This document shows positions 7,921-17,390 of a DNA stretch of 46,787 nt, piece after piece. The translations under genes and the position numbers were made by a program. This DNA comes from Betaproteobacteria bacterium (lineage in GTDB: Bacteria > Pseudomonadota > Gammaproteobacteria > Burkholderiales > SG8-39), in assembly GCA_947478805.1 (NCBI GenBank), contig CANJXQ010000016.1, positions 1 to 46,787 of the forward strand. Direction: 5' to 3'. Positions within the stretch are counted from its first letter, which is position 1; every line of letters starts with the position of its first letter. The notes beneath the pieces were generated by a model. That model saw nothing but the letters and a program-made list of their open reading frames with translations, had not been told where the DNA came from and ran no database searches.

Positions 7921-8709
7921 ATGAGTCGAACAATCAGTGAGCTTTTTGACCTTCGAGGCCGGACCGCGCTCGTCACCGGAGGATCGCGCGGGCTAGGTCT
8001 GCAAGCAGCGGAGGCATTGGCCGAGGCGGGGGCACGTGTCTGCCTGACCTCACGCAAGGCAGCAGACCTTGAGGCAGCCACTGCAATGCTGACGGAGCGC
8101 GGGCTGGCGGCCGAATGGATAGCGGCGGATGCTTCGGATGTGGAGCAGATTCAGCGTATGGCAAGCACAGCCATCGAGCGGATGGGCACAATCGACATTC
8201 TCGTAAACAATGCCGGTGCCACCTGGGGTGCGCCGGCGGAAGACTATCCGATCTCTGCGTGGGACAAGGTCATGAACCTGAATGTGCGCAGTGCTTTCAT
8301 CCTCAGCCAGTACGTTGCGAAGCACTGCATGATCGCTCGTCGCCGCGGAAGGATCTTGATGACGGCTTCTGCGGCCGGATTTGGTGGCAACCCGCCGGGG
8401 ATGGAAACAGTGGCATACAACACGAGCAAGGCAGCATTGATCAATCTTACTCGCGCACTAGCCGGCGAATGGGGCGAGTACGGCATCACGGTGAATGCGT
8501 TGGCGCCCGGATTCTTCCCGACTAAGATGACTCGCGGCACCCTCGAGTCAGTAGACCTGCAAGGATTTATCTCGAAGGTGCCCCTGCGCCGGATCGGTGA
8601 TGATGAAGATTTGAAGGGCTCGGTCGTGCTGCTCGCCTCCGACGCCGGCAAGCACATCACCGGAGAAACCATCGCTATCGATGGTGGGTTCCTGGCGATT
8701 CGCGCATGA
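7921..8709 (+). CDS. SDR-family oxidoreductase
   Basis: The product is 262 aa of classical SDR type. The cofactor site TGGSRGLG lies near residue 19, NNAG near 96, the catalytic Ser in MTASAAGFGG, and YNTSK carries the Tyr and Lys. It ends with GETIAIDGGFLAIRA. The R-K pattern after the first strand (TSRK) favours NADPH. The start is supported by AAGGA upstream, 17 bases after the acyl-CoA ligase. The stop overlaps the start of the hydrolase gene (ATGA), so it belongs to a three-gene operon. It probably oxidises or reduces a hydroxy or keto intermediate; substrate unknown. Confidence 0.85.
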   Translation: MSRTISELFDLRGRTALVTGGSRGLGLQAAEALAEAGARVCLTSRKAADLEAATAMLTERGLAAEWIAADASDVEQIQRMASTAIERMGTIDILVNNAGATWGAPAEDYPISAWDKVMNLNVRSAFILSQYVAKHCMIARRRGRILMTASAAGFGGNPPGMETVAYNTSKAALINLTRALAGEWGEYGITVNALAPGFFPTKMTRGTLESVDLQGFISKVPLRRIGDDEDLKGSVVLLASDAGKHITGETIAIDGGFLAIRA

Positions 8710-9677
8710 AGCTGGCGCAGCTTGGGCCACTTCTCGATCCGGAGATGCGCGAGAGCACGATGGCTGTCGCGGAGATGATCGCTGAGATGCCGGCACTCTC
8801 GGATGCGACGCTCGCGGACTATCGCGACGCAATGGCGCAGTGGGCTCGGCCTGCGACCGACACGATTCCGGTGGCCCGACACCTCATCATGGGTTCTGAC
8901 GGTCGGGACCTAGTCGTATACGTGGTCAATGCACGCGCTGGCACTACCCGACCTGCGGTGCTGCACATGCACGGGGGCGGCTTTGTCAGCGGAGCGGCGA
9001 GTTTCGAGGTGGCCAACCTTCAGGACCTCGCTGCTGCCCTCGACTGTGTTTGTGTGACCGTGGATTATCGACTCGCGCCGGAGACAGATTGGCGTGGCTC
9101 TGTAGCCGACAATTACGCCGGTTTGCGTTGGTTGTACGAAAACGCCGCGGAACTCGGCGCGGATCCGACCCGGATTGCGGTGATGGGGGAGAGCGCTGGG
9201 GGCGGACACGCGGCGCTGCTCGCGATTGAGGCTCGCAATCGCGCCGAGATACGGCTCGTGCTGCAGCTACTGGTCTATCCGATGCTGGACGATCGAACGG
9301 GCAGCTCGCGGCGACTGAAAGCAGGTATCGGCACGTTGATGTGGTCGCCCGAGTCGAATTGCTATGGTTGGCGGGCCTTCCTTGGGGTCGAGCCCGGTGG
9401 GAGCGAAGCGCCAAAGGCGGCGATTCCTGCCCGCATAAAGGACTTATCCGGCTTGGCGCCCGCATTCATAGGCGTCGGTGCGCTGGACCTGTTCGCCGAG
9501 GAAGACGCTGAATACGCGCAGCGCTTGAACAGAGCCGGGGTTGCCGCCGAACTGCATGTCGTAGCGGGCGGTGTGCATGGCTTCGACGTTATTTCCCCAG
9601 AGGCCTCGACAGTGAAGCAGTTCATTGCGTTGAAGTTGAACGCGCTGCGTCGTGCCTTCGGCATACCGCCGGACTGA
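8706..9677 (+). CDS. Alpha/beta hydrolase of the hormone-sensitive lipase family
   Basis: The product is 323 aa. HGGG at 89-92 forms the oxyanion hole, YRLAPE at 121-126 is typical of this family, and the nucleophile is Ser163 in GESAGG. A late GALDLFAEED supplies the acid and GGVHGFD the histidine, so the triad is complete. These cytoplasmic esterases hydrolyse short to medium acyl esters, lactones or carbamates. It overlaps the SDR stop by 4 bases and ends the operon. In this setting it may open a lactone or remove an ester from the growth substrate (inference). Confidence 0.85.
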   Translation: MKLAQLGPLLDPEMRESTMAVAEMIAEMPALSDATLADYRDAMAQWARPATDTIPVARHLIMGSDGRDLVVYVVNARAGTTRPAVLHMHGGGFVSGAASFEVANLQDLAAALDCVCVTVDYRLAPETDWRGSVADNYAGLRWLYENAAELGADPTRIAVMGESAGGGHAALLAIEARNRAEIRLVLQLLVYPMLDDRTGSSRRLKAGIGTLMWSPESNCYGWRAFLGVEPGGSEAPKAAIPARIKDLSGLAPAFIGVGALDLFAEEDAEYAQRLNRAGVAAELHVVAGGVHGFDVISPEASTVKQFIALKLNALRRAFGIPPD

Positions 9678-9709
9678 AGCCGTCCGTCCGGATGGGAACG
9701 CCCACGGCA

Positions 9710-10486
9710 TTATTGTGCGGTAAACCCGCCATCCACCATAATTTCGGTTCCGGTGATGAGACTTGATTCATCAGAGGCGAGGAATACCGCGACGGCAGCG
9801 ACCTGCGCCGGCCTGCCGATCCCCAACGGTTGCAGTGCGAGGCACGCGTCCTCGAATTGCTTGCGCCCTCCCATTGTCTGTTCAAACGTCGCATTCATGG
9901 GGGTGTCAATTATCCCAGGGCAGATGACGTTGGCCCGGATCCTCTGAGCCGCGCACTCCAGCGCCACGGTCTTGGTCAGCATCAATACTCCGCCCTTGGC
10001 TGCGCAGTAATGACCGTACCCTGCCGAGGCGACAACGCTGTTAACCGATCCAATGTTGATTATCGAGCCGCCGCCAGCGCGCCTCAACGCCGGGATCGAA
10101 TATCTGCAGCCGAAGAATGTTCCCTTGAGATTCACGTCGATTACACGGTCCCATTCTTGCTCTGACATCTCCTCGATTGGGGCGGTCGTAAGTACGCCGG
10201 CGTTGTTGCACATAATATCGAGGCGGTCGAACCTATGCTCCGTGAATGCCACAAGTGCCTCGACATCGGTCCCGATCGATGCATCGGCCATGAATCGCTC
10301 GATCGATCCGTTTGGGGCCATCGCCTGGGTTTCGATTAATCCATTCTCGTTGTGAGCCGTCGCAATGACGACACGCGCGCCCTCGTTTGCGAACGAGAGT
10401 GCCATGGCCCGTCCAATTCCGCTCGCGCCGCCGGTGACGATGGCCACTTTTCCGGTGAGACGGCCCTTTGCTATCACTTGTGACAT
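9710..10486 (-). CDS. SDR-family oxidoreductase
   Basis: The product is 258 aa from the ATG at 10486; an in-frame ATG at 10501 is an alternative. Classical SDR features are TGGASGIG near 17, NNAG, the catalytic Ser in NIGSVNS, YCAAK, and the C-terminal GTEIMVDGGF. The residue pattern resembles cyclopentanol/3-alpha-HSD-like NAD-dependent dehydrogenases. It is transcribed away from the second PQQ dehydrogenase, and each gene has its own copy of the promoter box. The gene converges with the hydrolase across a short gap with no visible terminator. Confidence 0.83.
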   Translation of the reverse strand: MSQVIAKGRLTGKVAIVTGGASGIGRAMALSFANEGARVVIATAHNENGLIETQAMAPNGSIERFMADASIGTDVEALVAFTEHRFDRLDIMCNNAGVLTTAPIEEMSEQEWDRVIDVNLKGTFFGCRYSIPALRRAGGGSIINIGSVNSVVASAGYGHYCAAKGGVLMLTKTVALECAAQRIRANVICPGIIDTPMNATFEQTMGGRKQFEDACLALQPLGIGRPAQVAAVAVFLASDESSLITGTEIMVDGGFTAQ

Positions 10487-10577
10487 TGTACCGCCCATGG
10501 AGTCATCGCTGGCAGAGTGGTCCGGGCGAAAGAGCCACAGGGCGCTCCGAGCGTCTGGCCCCATCCACGCGGACAAA

Positions 10578-10620
10578 ATCATGTACGTATGGGTTCCGTG
10601 TTTAGATCCGATTTCGGCAT
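10578..10620 (-). promoter_or_regulatory. Box upstream of the minus-strand SDR gene
   Basis: On the minus strand 10620-10605 reads ATGCCGAAATCGGATC. The hexamer 21 bases on is CATGAT, a poor -10, so the promoter part is uncertain. The box faces the SDR gene and lies 45 bases from the opposing plus-strand box, the same layout as at 1.07-1.13 kb. Confidence 0.4.
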
Positions 10621-10649
10621 CCGCCCAGGACCCGATTGCGCGCGACGTG

Positions 10650-10692
10650 TTGCCACTTCCGGCTACGTCGCGTCGGCAATATGCTCGAGCAT
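10650..10692 (+). promoter_or_regulatory. Box promoter for the second PQQ dehydrogenase gene
   Basis: TTGCCACTTCCGGCTA at 10650-10665 is followed after 21 bases by GAGCAT at 10687-10692, one base different from the TAGCAT in front of PQQ dehydrogenase copy 1. The leader to the GTG at 10786 would be about 87 bases. Confidence 0.5.
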
Positions 10693-10785
10693 TTACGATG
10701 CTTTCAATTAGGCGCCAGGCGCAATGTGAGCAGTTTTTGCGGAATTGGTGAACAACTTAAATTTGCGCGTGAGGGGTAACCAGAC

Positions 10786-12909
10786 GTGATCCGGATCTTG
10801 AATCGGGCGCCGCAGGCGCTTATGTTTCTGCTCTTCGCAGCGTTGCCCTGCTATGCGTTAGGCTGGGGTACTCCTTCATCCGATTCCGTGCCACTGAGCG
10901 AATGGCCAGTCGTAGGGCGCACCGGCGACAACCATCACTTCAGTCCACTGCGGCAAGTCAACGACAAGAACGTGAAACGCCTCGGTCTGGCCTGGTATGC
11001 GGACATCCCCTCGAAGCCGGGCCTGGTGGGAACGCCTATCGTCGTCGATGGAGTCGTTTACCAAAGTGCGCAGCGCTCAGTGGTCTTTGCAAACGACGTT
11101 CGCACCGGACGCTTGCTCTGGAAATTCGATCCAAAGCTACAGTTCAAAGGCGAAATGATCCCGACAATGGGCTCTCATGTGAATCGCGGCGTTGGAGTCT
11201 GGAAGGACAAGGTCTACGTCGGCACCGGCGACTGCCGCCTAATCGCGATTAACCGTGCCACCGGAAAGCTCGCATGGGACGCTGACGTCTGCGTTGGGGA
11301 CTCGAGACTCGCGATCACGGGCGCGCCACGGGTAGCTGCAGGAAAAGTGTTCATCGGTCCCGCCAATCTTGACGATGGCTCGCGCCGTGGATTCCTTGAT
11401 GCATACGATGCAGAGACAGGCAAGCGACTGTGGCGCTTTTACACCGTCCCCGGCGACCCCTCTAAGGGGTTCGAGAACAAGGCCATGGAGATGGCTTCCA
11501 AGACCTGGGGGAAGGAATACTGGAAGCGGGCCGGCAGCGGCTCGGTGATCGAAGGGATCACTTACGACCCTGTCCTGAGACTCGTCTACTTCGGTACGAC
11601 GTCTGCTAGTCCTGACTTGCCGCAGGACCGTGGCGAAGGCCGCAATGGTGAGTTGTTCACGGCTTCGATCGTCGCCGTGGATGCTGATACCGGCGAGTAC
11701 CGTTGGCATTATCAGCAGACGCCGAACAACGGCTGGAACTACGACTCATATCAGCCGATCACAATCGCAACGCTGCCAATCGGCGGAAAGCAGCGCCGTG
11801 TTCTTATGCATGCGCCCAAGAATGGATTCTTCTATGTGCTCGATGCAGCCACCGGCAAGCTGCTGGCAGCGGACAAGTATGGCGTGCGTGTGAACTGGGC
11901 CTCAAGCGTCGACGTCAAGACCGGGCGCCCGCGCGAGATGAGTGAGTCCCAGTATTGGGTGACAGGGCAGTCGATGTCTTTCCCTAGCTCTTACGGCGCA
12001 CACAATTGGATGCCGATGGCATTCAGTCCGCTGACGGGTTTGGTCTACATCCCTGCAGTCGACATGGGAGAGGCTCTGACCTATGCGCCCGCCCTGAAGG
12101 GAAAGGGGGTCGGGTTCGCGCTGGTCGACTCGAGCGTCGAACGCGAGATGGATCTCAAGGATGCGAAGGCACCATTGATCGCGTGGGATCCCATTAAGCG
12201 CAAGGTCCGCTGGAAAATTGACGAGCCACTGCCAGCCGGCGGCGGCACGCTTGCGACAGCTGGCAACTTAGTGTTCTACGGGCGCGGCGACGGTTTGCTG
12301 CGAGCGTTCGCGGCCGACACCGGTAAGGTTCTCTGGTCTGTTCAACTAGACGGCGCGGTAAGGGCTGCGCCAATCACGGTTGAAGTCGACGGCGAGCAAG
12401 TTTTGCTAATCTCGTCAGGCAGCGACGGTAGCAGTGGCGGCGGAGTGGCGTTGGGCGACGTCAATACCACCGAGGCAACACGGCATGCGCCTGCGAGGCT
12501 GCTGGCGTTCAAGATCGGCGGCACGGCGAAGCTGCCTGCGACCGACCTCAGCAGTGTGTTTCTTGAGCCTGCACGGCCGCGTCCGGATGCAGAAAGTGCA
12601 AGGCTCGGTCGCGCAAACATGATCTCTTATGCATGCGAGTATTGTCATGGCGGCCCGAACCTGCAGGCGACCATGAATAACATCCCGGATCTGCGCATGG
12701 CCAACGCCGCGACGCATGCGGCACTGGACAAGATCGTCATTGGCGGGGCGTATGAAATAAAAGGCATGCCGCGTTTTCCTGATATGCCGCTAGAAGACCT
12801 CGAGCGCATCCGTGCGTACATCCTTGACCGCGCTTGGGCGGCATACGATGCACAGCAGGCGGCTAAGACTGCACCTGGAAAGAATCGGTTGAATGGCACG
12901 GCGCCATGA
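10786..12909 (+). CDS. PQQ-dependent quinohemoprotein alcohol dehydrogenase (copy 2)
   Basis: The product is 707 aa from a GTG preceded by a GGGG stretch. The signal peptide ends near ALPCYALGW. A PQQ beta-propeller and a C-terminal cytochrome c domain follow, with CEYCH at 617-621. The architecture and long shared segments (for example KAMEMASKTWGKEYWK) show it is a paralogue of copy 1. It also lacks the vicinal cysteines (GSHVNRG). Its active-site motif reads W317-N-Y-D320, with Asn at the usual catalytic Asp but Asp two residues later, the position that binds lanthanide in XoxF-type enzymes. It is a periplasmic alcohol or aldehyde oxidase feeding electrons to its heme. A decayed piece of a related gene lies at 17.4 kb. 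Confidence 0.88.
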   Translation: MIRILNRAPQALMFLLFAALPCYALGWGTPSSDSVPLSEWPVVGRTGDNHHFSPLRQVNDKNVKRLGLAWYADIPSKPGLVGTPIVVDGVVYQSAQRSVVFANDVRTGRLLWKFDPKLQFKGEMIPTMGSHVNRGVGVWKDKVYVGTGDCRLIAINRATGKLAWDADVCVGDSRLAITGAPRVAAGKVFIGPANLDDGSRRGFLDAYDAETGKRLWRFYTVPGDPSKGFENKAMEMASKTWGKEYWKRAGSGSVIEGITYDPVLRLVYFGTTSASPDLPQDRGEGRNGELFTASIVAVDADTGEYRWHYQQTPNNGWNYDSYQPITIATLPIGGKQRRVLMHAPKNGFFYVLDAATGKLLAADKYGVRVNWASSVDVKTGRPREMSESQYWVTGQSMSFPSSYGAHNWMPMAFSPLTGLVYIPAVDMGEALTYAPALKGKGVGFALVDSSVEREMDLKDAKAPLIAWDPIKRKVRWKIDEPLPAGGGTLATAGNLVFYGRGDGLLRAFAADTGKVLWSVQLDGAVRAAPITVEVDGEQVLLISSGSDGSSGGGVALGDVNTTEATRHAPARLLAFKIGGTAKLPATDLSSVFLEPARPRPDAESARLGRANMISYACEYCHGGPNLQATMNNIPDLRMANAATHAALDKIVIGGAYEIKGMPRFPDMPLEDLERIRAYILDRAWAAYDAQQAAKTAPGKNRLNGTAP

Positions 12910-13010
12910 ACATGGTGCCGTGACTTAAGTTGCGCAGAGGGTACTCACATCCGGGCGCGAACGTTACGGGAGGCTTCGTCTGCATCTCGCCGCTGTGCCG
13001 GTCCGAGGCC

Positions 13011-13026
13011 TTGCCGCTATCGGATA
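13011..13026 (+). promoter_or_regulatory. Box upstream of the TonB receptor gene
   Basis: TTGCCGCTATCGGATA differs from the box at 6249 by one spacer base. It points toward the receptor gene and ends 72 bases before its ATG. No good -10 is present at the 21-base spacing; TTTAGC at 13052 is a weak alternative. Confidence 0.45.
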
Positions 13027-13098
13027 CATGGCGTGAGCATCCTACGGCAAGTTTAGCGTAGACGCCGTCCCAGGCAAGTGAAACAGGGTATCGCAACA

Positions 13099-15393
13099 AT
13101 GACAATTATCGCGACCAAGACCGACCAGAAGGAAATCAGTGCCAACGTCGTAGCGATTCTTCGCGCGGCTACGGCCGTCGGAGCGCTTATGGTAACCGTC
13201 GGCATGGCACAGGCGCAAACCGCGCTTGAAGAGGTCATCGTGACAGCTCAAAGGCGTGAGCAGAATCTTCAGGAAGTCGGCGTGTCTGTGACCGCTTTGA
13301 GTGCGGAACGAATTCGCGATCTCGGAATCACGAACTCGACTGATATTGGCAGGGTCGCGCCAGGTGTTGTCTTTACGGCAACAACGGCAGGCACGGCGTC
13401 TGCGATGAGCATGCGGGGTATATCGCAATCAGATTTCTCGGCGATGCAGGAAGCGCCGAACTCGATCTACTACGATGATGTATACCTGAGCGCCAGCGGC
13501 GCCGCGAGCTTCAGTACCTTCGATCTCGAGCGGATCGAAGTGCTGCGCGGTCCGCAAGGCACGTTGTTCGGTCGTAACGCGACCGGAGGGCTCGCGCGAT
13601 TCGTTACGGCCAAGCCGACATCGACATTCGAAGGGTACGCTGAAGTTGGGGTCGGTGCGTTTAACGGCTATTGGGTCGAGGGGGCTGTAAGCGCGCCCCT
13701 CTCCGACCGATTGCGCAGTCGTCTAGCTGTAAAACAGGAGCAGGCAGACGGTTGGTGGGAAAATCGCGCGCCTGGCGGCAAAGACACGATGGAGACGAAC
13801 GCCCTCGGCGTACGCGGCCAATTCGAGTTTGATGTGACTGAAAATCTGCTTGCGCGGCTTTCGATCGGCTATAGCAAACAACCCAGGCACCGCGCGGGAA
13901 CCTATAAATCGAGGAACTTCTATCTCGACGGCACCGGTGTCCCTACGCCACAGCAGGAAAATCTTGACGCTTGGGGCACAGGCCCTGGGAACAACCTCTT
14001 TGGCTATCGCGATCCATATGCGGACGGTCAGACAAGTGCTTTTGAAAACCGAGGGTTCTTGGAGTCGGACAGCAGCTCCCCGACGCTGATGCTGCAGTGG
14101 AAACTTGGCTCAACGACCCTTACGTCCGTCACGAACTACACCGAGTTCTCATCGAATTACGCTGAGGAAATTGACGGCTCACCGATCGATTTCGCGGCTG
14201 CGACAGCCCGTCAGTCGTTGCGCCAGTGGTCTCAGGAGATTCGTGGTGCCGGCTCGATCGGATCGCATGAGTGGACCGCGGGCGTTTATTACCTCGATAT
14301 TGAGATGTCTACGTTCGGCGACTTCTTTTTTCCGATGCTCGCAGGATCAGACTTTGCGTACGACAACTACCAGACCATGAATCAGCAGACCAGTTCATTG
14401 GCGACATTCGGTCAGGTTGAATGGCAACTCGGTGATCGACTCACCTTGATCACTGGTATCCGGTACACCTACGACAATAAGACATTCGATTCGCAGGTCT
14501 ATTTCCGGGAGTTGGGGAACGGATATTCCGGTGGGGCGGGTACTAGTGTCTTTCCGCCGCCGGGACTGCTCGTATATGACTTCCAGAAAGCAACTGTCGG
14601 AAATCTTGCCGAACAGAATGACGGACTTTGGTCAGGCAAGGTTCAGCTTGACTACAAGCCAGAGTCCGGGGGGTTGCTCTACGCGGGCGTCTCGCGCGGC
14701 GTGAAGGGTGCCGGCTTCAACGGGAACCTTGGTGGCGGGCTCTCAAATGAAGATACGCCTTTCGGCAGCGAGTCCGTTATGACCTTCGAACTCGGCAGCA
14801 AGTTCGATTTACTTGATAAAAAGCTGCGCCTGAACAGCAGTGTTTACTACTACGATTACAGCGATTATCAGGGCTATGCCTTTAATGGACTACAAGGGTT
14901 GGTGGGGAACTACGACGGTAGGTTCTTTGGCGCAGAGATGGAGATGCAGGCAAACCTGCCGGGAGACGTGCTTGCATCGATTGCAGCGTCCTATTCGGAC
15001 ACCCGGCTTTCGGACGTGCGAACGGCGTATTTTGGTGTGAAGGACGTGGAGGCAATCCTGGCCCCCCAATGGATCGTAAACGGATTTGTGAGAAAGGATT
15101 TCCAGATCGGCAGCGGCAGGCTCGCTGCGCTTTGGTCGTTCGACTACGTGTCTGAACGCTATGCGTCGGTCGACAACAATCCCGCAACGTTTATTGACGA
15201 CTCGGTCGTGCAAAACCTACGGTTATCATACACGCTTGATGATTCCGGACTCGAATTTGCTGCGTTCGTTAACAATTTTACGGATACGGATCGCCAGACA
15301 TTCGTGTACGACGTCGTGGGTACCGGCGGATTTACGGGTAATCTCTACGACAGGCCGCGAACGTGGGGCCTCTCCGTGCGGAAGAGTTTTTGA
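13099..15393 (+). CDS. TonB-dependent outer-membrane receptor
   Basis: The product is 764 aa from the ATG at 13099, which has CAGGG about 10 bases upstream. The signal peptide ends near GMAQAQ. A TonB box (EEVIVTAQ) comes next, then the plug domain with RIEVLRGPQGTLFGRNATGG, then a long beta-barrel ending in an aromatic C-terminal strand (TWGLSVRKSF). Receptors of this shape import bulky substrates such as siderophores, vitamin B12, sugars or hydrophobic compounds across the outer membrane. The promoter box links it to the catabolic genes, so it probably takes up the growth substrate rather than iron (inference). Confidence 0.9.
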   Translation: MTIIATKTDQKEISANVVAILRAATAVGALMVTVGMAQAQTALEEVIVTAQRREQNLQEVGVSVTALSAERIRDLGITNSTDIGRVAPGVVFTATTAGTASAMSMRGISQSDFSAMQEAPNSIYYDDVYLSASGAASFSTFDLERIEVLRGPQGTLFGRNATGGLARFVTAKPTSTFEGYAEVGVGAFNGYWVEGAVSAPLSDRLRSRLAVKQEQADGWWENRAPGGKDTMETNALGVRGQFEFDVTENLLARLSIGYSKQPRHRAGTYKSRNFYLDGTGVPTPQQENLDAWGTGPGNNLFGYRDPYADGQTSAFENRGFLESDSSSPTLMLQWKLGSTTLTSVTNYTEFSSNYAEEIDGSPIDFAAATARQSLRQWSQEIRGAGSIGSHEWTAGVYYLDIEMSTFGDFFFPMLAGSDFAYDNYQTMNQQTSSLATFGQVEWQLGDRLTLITGIRYTYDNKTFDSQVYFRELGNGYSGGAGTSVFPPPGLLVYDFQKATVGNLAEQNDGLWSGKVQLDYKPESGGLLYAGVSRGVKGAGFNGNLGGGLSNEDTPFGSESVMTFELGSKFDLLDKKLRLNSSVYYYDYSDYQGYAFNGLQGLVGNYDGRFFGAEMEMQANLPGDVLASIAASYSDTRLSDVRTAYFGVKDVEAILAPQWIVNGFVRKDFQIGSGRLAALWSFDYVSERYASVDNNPATFIDDSVVQNLRLSYTLDDSGLEFAAFVNNFTDTDRQTFVYDVVGTGGFTGNLYDRPRTWGLSVRKSF

Positions 15394-15601
15394 ACAATAA
15401 GAGTAGAGGACGGACGGCGCAGGTCATCCGCTCCTCAGCGTCCAATCTCGCTCGCGCCGACGTAGACTCCAGCCGTATAGTGGTTGAGTCGCTGCGTTCC
15501 CCATCCAATGGGCAATCATCGACTGGGTTAGACGGCATTTGAAGAATAGCCGCTTGGTCTTGATCCTGACGGCCTTAATGTGTTGAACCACGCAAGTATC
15601 G
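15394..15601. other. Non-coding stretch after the TonB receptor
   Basis: I find no gene, promoter box or convincing terminator hairpin here. Base composition is like the neighbours. It leads into the decayed gene that follows. Confidence 0.4.
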
Positions 15602-16160
15602 GTGCGTTCCCAAAGTTTGAAAGTCATCAATATCGGCGTAGCGCTTCCGAAATTTCTTATCTTCGGGGCTGGAATCCTGTATTCGGTTGCTCACGGCGCC
15701 CCAAGCGTGATCGCCTGGGAAGGCGAAACTAACAGGGCTGTTTTTGATGAAAAGACGTGTGGAGCGACATCCGTAACGACGCGTGGGCAGGACTGGCTCG
15801 TCTCATGCAATAAACGGAGCGAGATAGTACGGGTCTTAACCGACGACGACGTCCTGATTCGGGTTGCTAGGAATTGAGCCGACGATGTGATTCGCGGTAC
15901 CAATGGCATGATACCGGACGGACGTAGTAGCGGTTACCGGAGGATATCGGTTTCGTCGGACACGTCGGTCAGTGATGGCGAGGTGGATCGGGTAGGACCT
16001 GACGGGACCGTTTGGATTGCGCAGTATTCAATGCCGCGAGTGCCGGTCGTTTTCATCGACGGAAGCGAACTCATCAAGACAGATGAACTGCCTGGCGAAG
16101 CCTGCCCGAACCTAGCGTTCACCCCAGACAGAAAATCGGATCATCTTGATGGTGGTGTAG
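15602..16160 (+). pseudogene. Decayed SMP-30/gluconolactonase-like gene
   Basis: Two short frames in succession resemble the blades of one SMP-30-type beta-propeller. The first (about 15640-15877) reads like an N-terminal blade, with AHGAPSVIAWEGETNRAVF and RGQDWLVSCNKRSEIVRVL, and ends at a stop. The second (about 15900-16140) contains DGTVWIAQYSMPRV and ELPGEACPNLAFTPD, the usual C-terminal blade of the family. The calcium-binding middle part is missing and the frame changes between the pieces, so the gene is broken by an internal deletion. Intact relatives hydrolyse sugar lactones or other lactones. The call rests on motif memory only. Confidence 0.45.
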
Positions 16161-16374
16161 GACGAGAAAAGCCTGCCTTTCAATTTGGTCGTTTATCAGA
16201 AGCAAATCAACGAATGAATGGGTAGATCCCGCGGGCTTTGGGCAGTGGCGAGGCAAAGTCGAAAGGTCGGCGACAATGCTAGAATCGGCAGCGGAGTGTT
16301 TTCGTGATTTTGAAGACTCGACCAAATGAAATCCATGAGTGGGGAGCATGCGCTAACCCGGAGTCAAGGACTCA

Positions 16375-17022
16375 ATGAACACGACGATTAACCCGGCACG
16401 CACAGCGTTGCCCAGCGCGGCCGAGCAGTCGCCCACGACGAAGGCACAGGTATCACGAGAGCGCATGATTGACGCCGCAGCGAAGATATTTGTCGAGCGC
16501 GGCTACGCTGGAACGACGATGCGCGCGGTCGCTACTCAGGTCGGGTTCCGAGCTGCCAGCCTCTACTATCACTACCGTTCCAAAGAGGACCTCATTGAGG
16601 CGGTTCTTGCGAGGGGCATGGGGTCGGTCGCTGATGCAGTGCGCGTATCGTTGGCCGCTCTGCCGCAGGAGGCGACGGCGCGTGAACGCATCGAAGCGGC
16701 AACTCTTGCCCATCTGAATAGCGTAGTGACTTCGGGAGACTACGCGCTCGCATCACGCCGGGTCATGGTACAGGTGCCGATTCATGTGCGGCGTAGGCTC
16801 GTATCGTTGCGTGACGCGTACAGCGAGCTGTGGCTCGAGATCCTGGAGTCGGCCCGTGCTGGCGGAGAGCTTCGCGACGAGGTTGATACTCATTTGGCTC
16901 GGACGATCATTCTGGGCGCTCTGAACTCGGTGCTCGACTGGTATCGGCCCAACGGCAAGACTCTTCGTGAGATCGCGGAGCAGTTCGCCATTATGACCGA
17001 GGGTATTTTCCGCCGCGTTTGA
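16375..17022 (+). CDS. TetR-family transcriptional regulator
   Basis: The product is 215 aa; the start is supported by AAGGA 5 bases upstream. After a 25-residue disordered N-terminus comes a TetR DNA-binding domain: ERMIDAAAKIFVERGYAGTTM, then the recognition helix region FRAASLYYHYRSKEDL. The C-terminal all-helical domain would bind a ligand, often a CoA ester in regulators near beta-oxidation genes. No clear dyad operator lies in the 150 bases upstream; a weak TGC-N8-GCA element occurs at 16277-16290. It may repress part of this cluster, but the shared box does not look like a TetR operator because it is directional. Confidence 0.85.
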   Translation: MNTTINPARTALPSAAEQSPTTKAQVSRERMIDAAAKIFVERGYAGTTMRAVATQVGFRAASLYYHYRSKEDLIEAVLARGMGSVADAVRVSLAALPQEATARERIEAATLAHLNSVVTSGDYALASRRVMVQVPIHVRRRLVSLRDAYSELWLEILESARAGGELRDEVDTHLARTIILGALNSVLDWYRPNGKTLREIAEQFAIMTEGIFRRV

Positions 17023-17061
17023 TGATGCGCTGGTGGCCTCGGAGAAGAGCGCTACACCGTA

Positions 17062-17384
17062 TTGCCACTTTCGGCCCGCGCGTTCTTTGGTTGTCACGTA
17101 TAAAGGTGGAGGTAAGATCGAAGCCGGGTGCGGGCGCCCCCGGAACTCCGGACGATCGTGCGAACCTAGCGCCCGGAGAAGACCTTGGATGTGCGAGTTC
17201 AGATGAAATGCGGCTCGTGAGCGAGGGGTTGCATTCATTTATAGATGCAGAGATCGTGCCGCTGTAGAAGGCGAACACGCACCTGCTGCGGAACGAACGT
17301 AGCCTGCATGGAGCAGGCGGTCGCGACTCCTCCGCGGTCCTGAACGGTCGAAAGGAGATTCGTATGCAATCGGTAGAGGCGGGG
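17062..17384 (+). pseudogene. Decayed copy of the promoter and 5' end of the acyl-CoA dehydrogenase gene
   Basis: This stretch aligns base by base with 19376-19698, which holds the promoter and first 75 or so codons of the intact acyl-CoA dehydrogenase gene. The promoter box (TTGCCACTTTCGGCCC, 17062-17077), the 21-base gap and TATAAA (17099-17104) are kept. The GTG start falls at 17158, the same distance from the box. The reading frame is destroyed: the codon matching Trp4 is now TAG at 17167-17169, another TAG replaces the Glu codon of VPLE, and there are frameshifts. It ends abruptly where the PQQ dehydrogenase remnant begins. Confidence 0.8.
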
Positions 17385-17390
17385 TGATAC

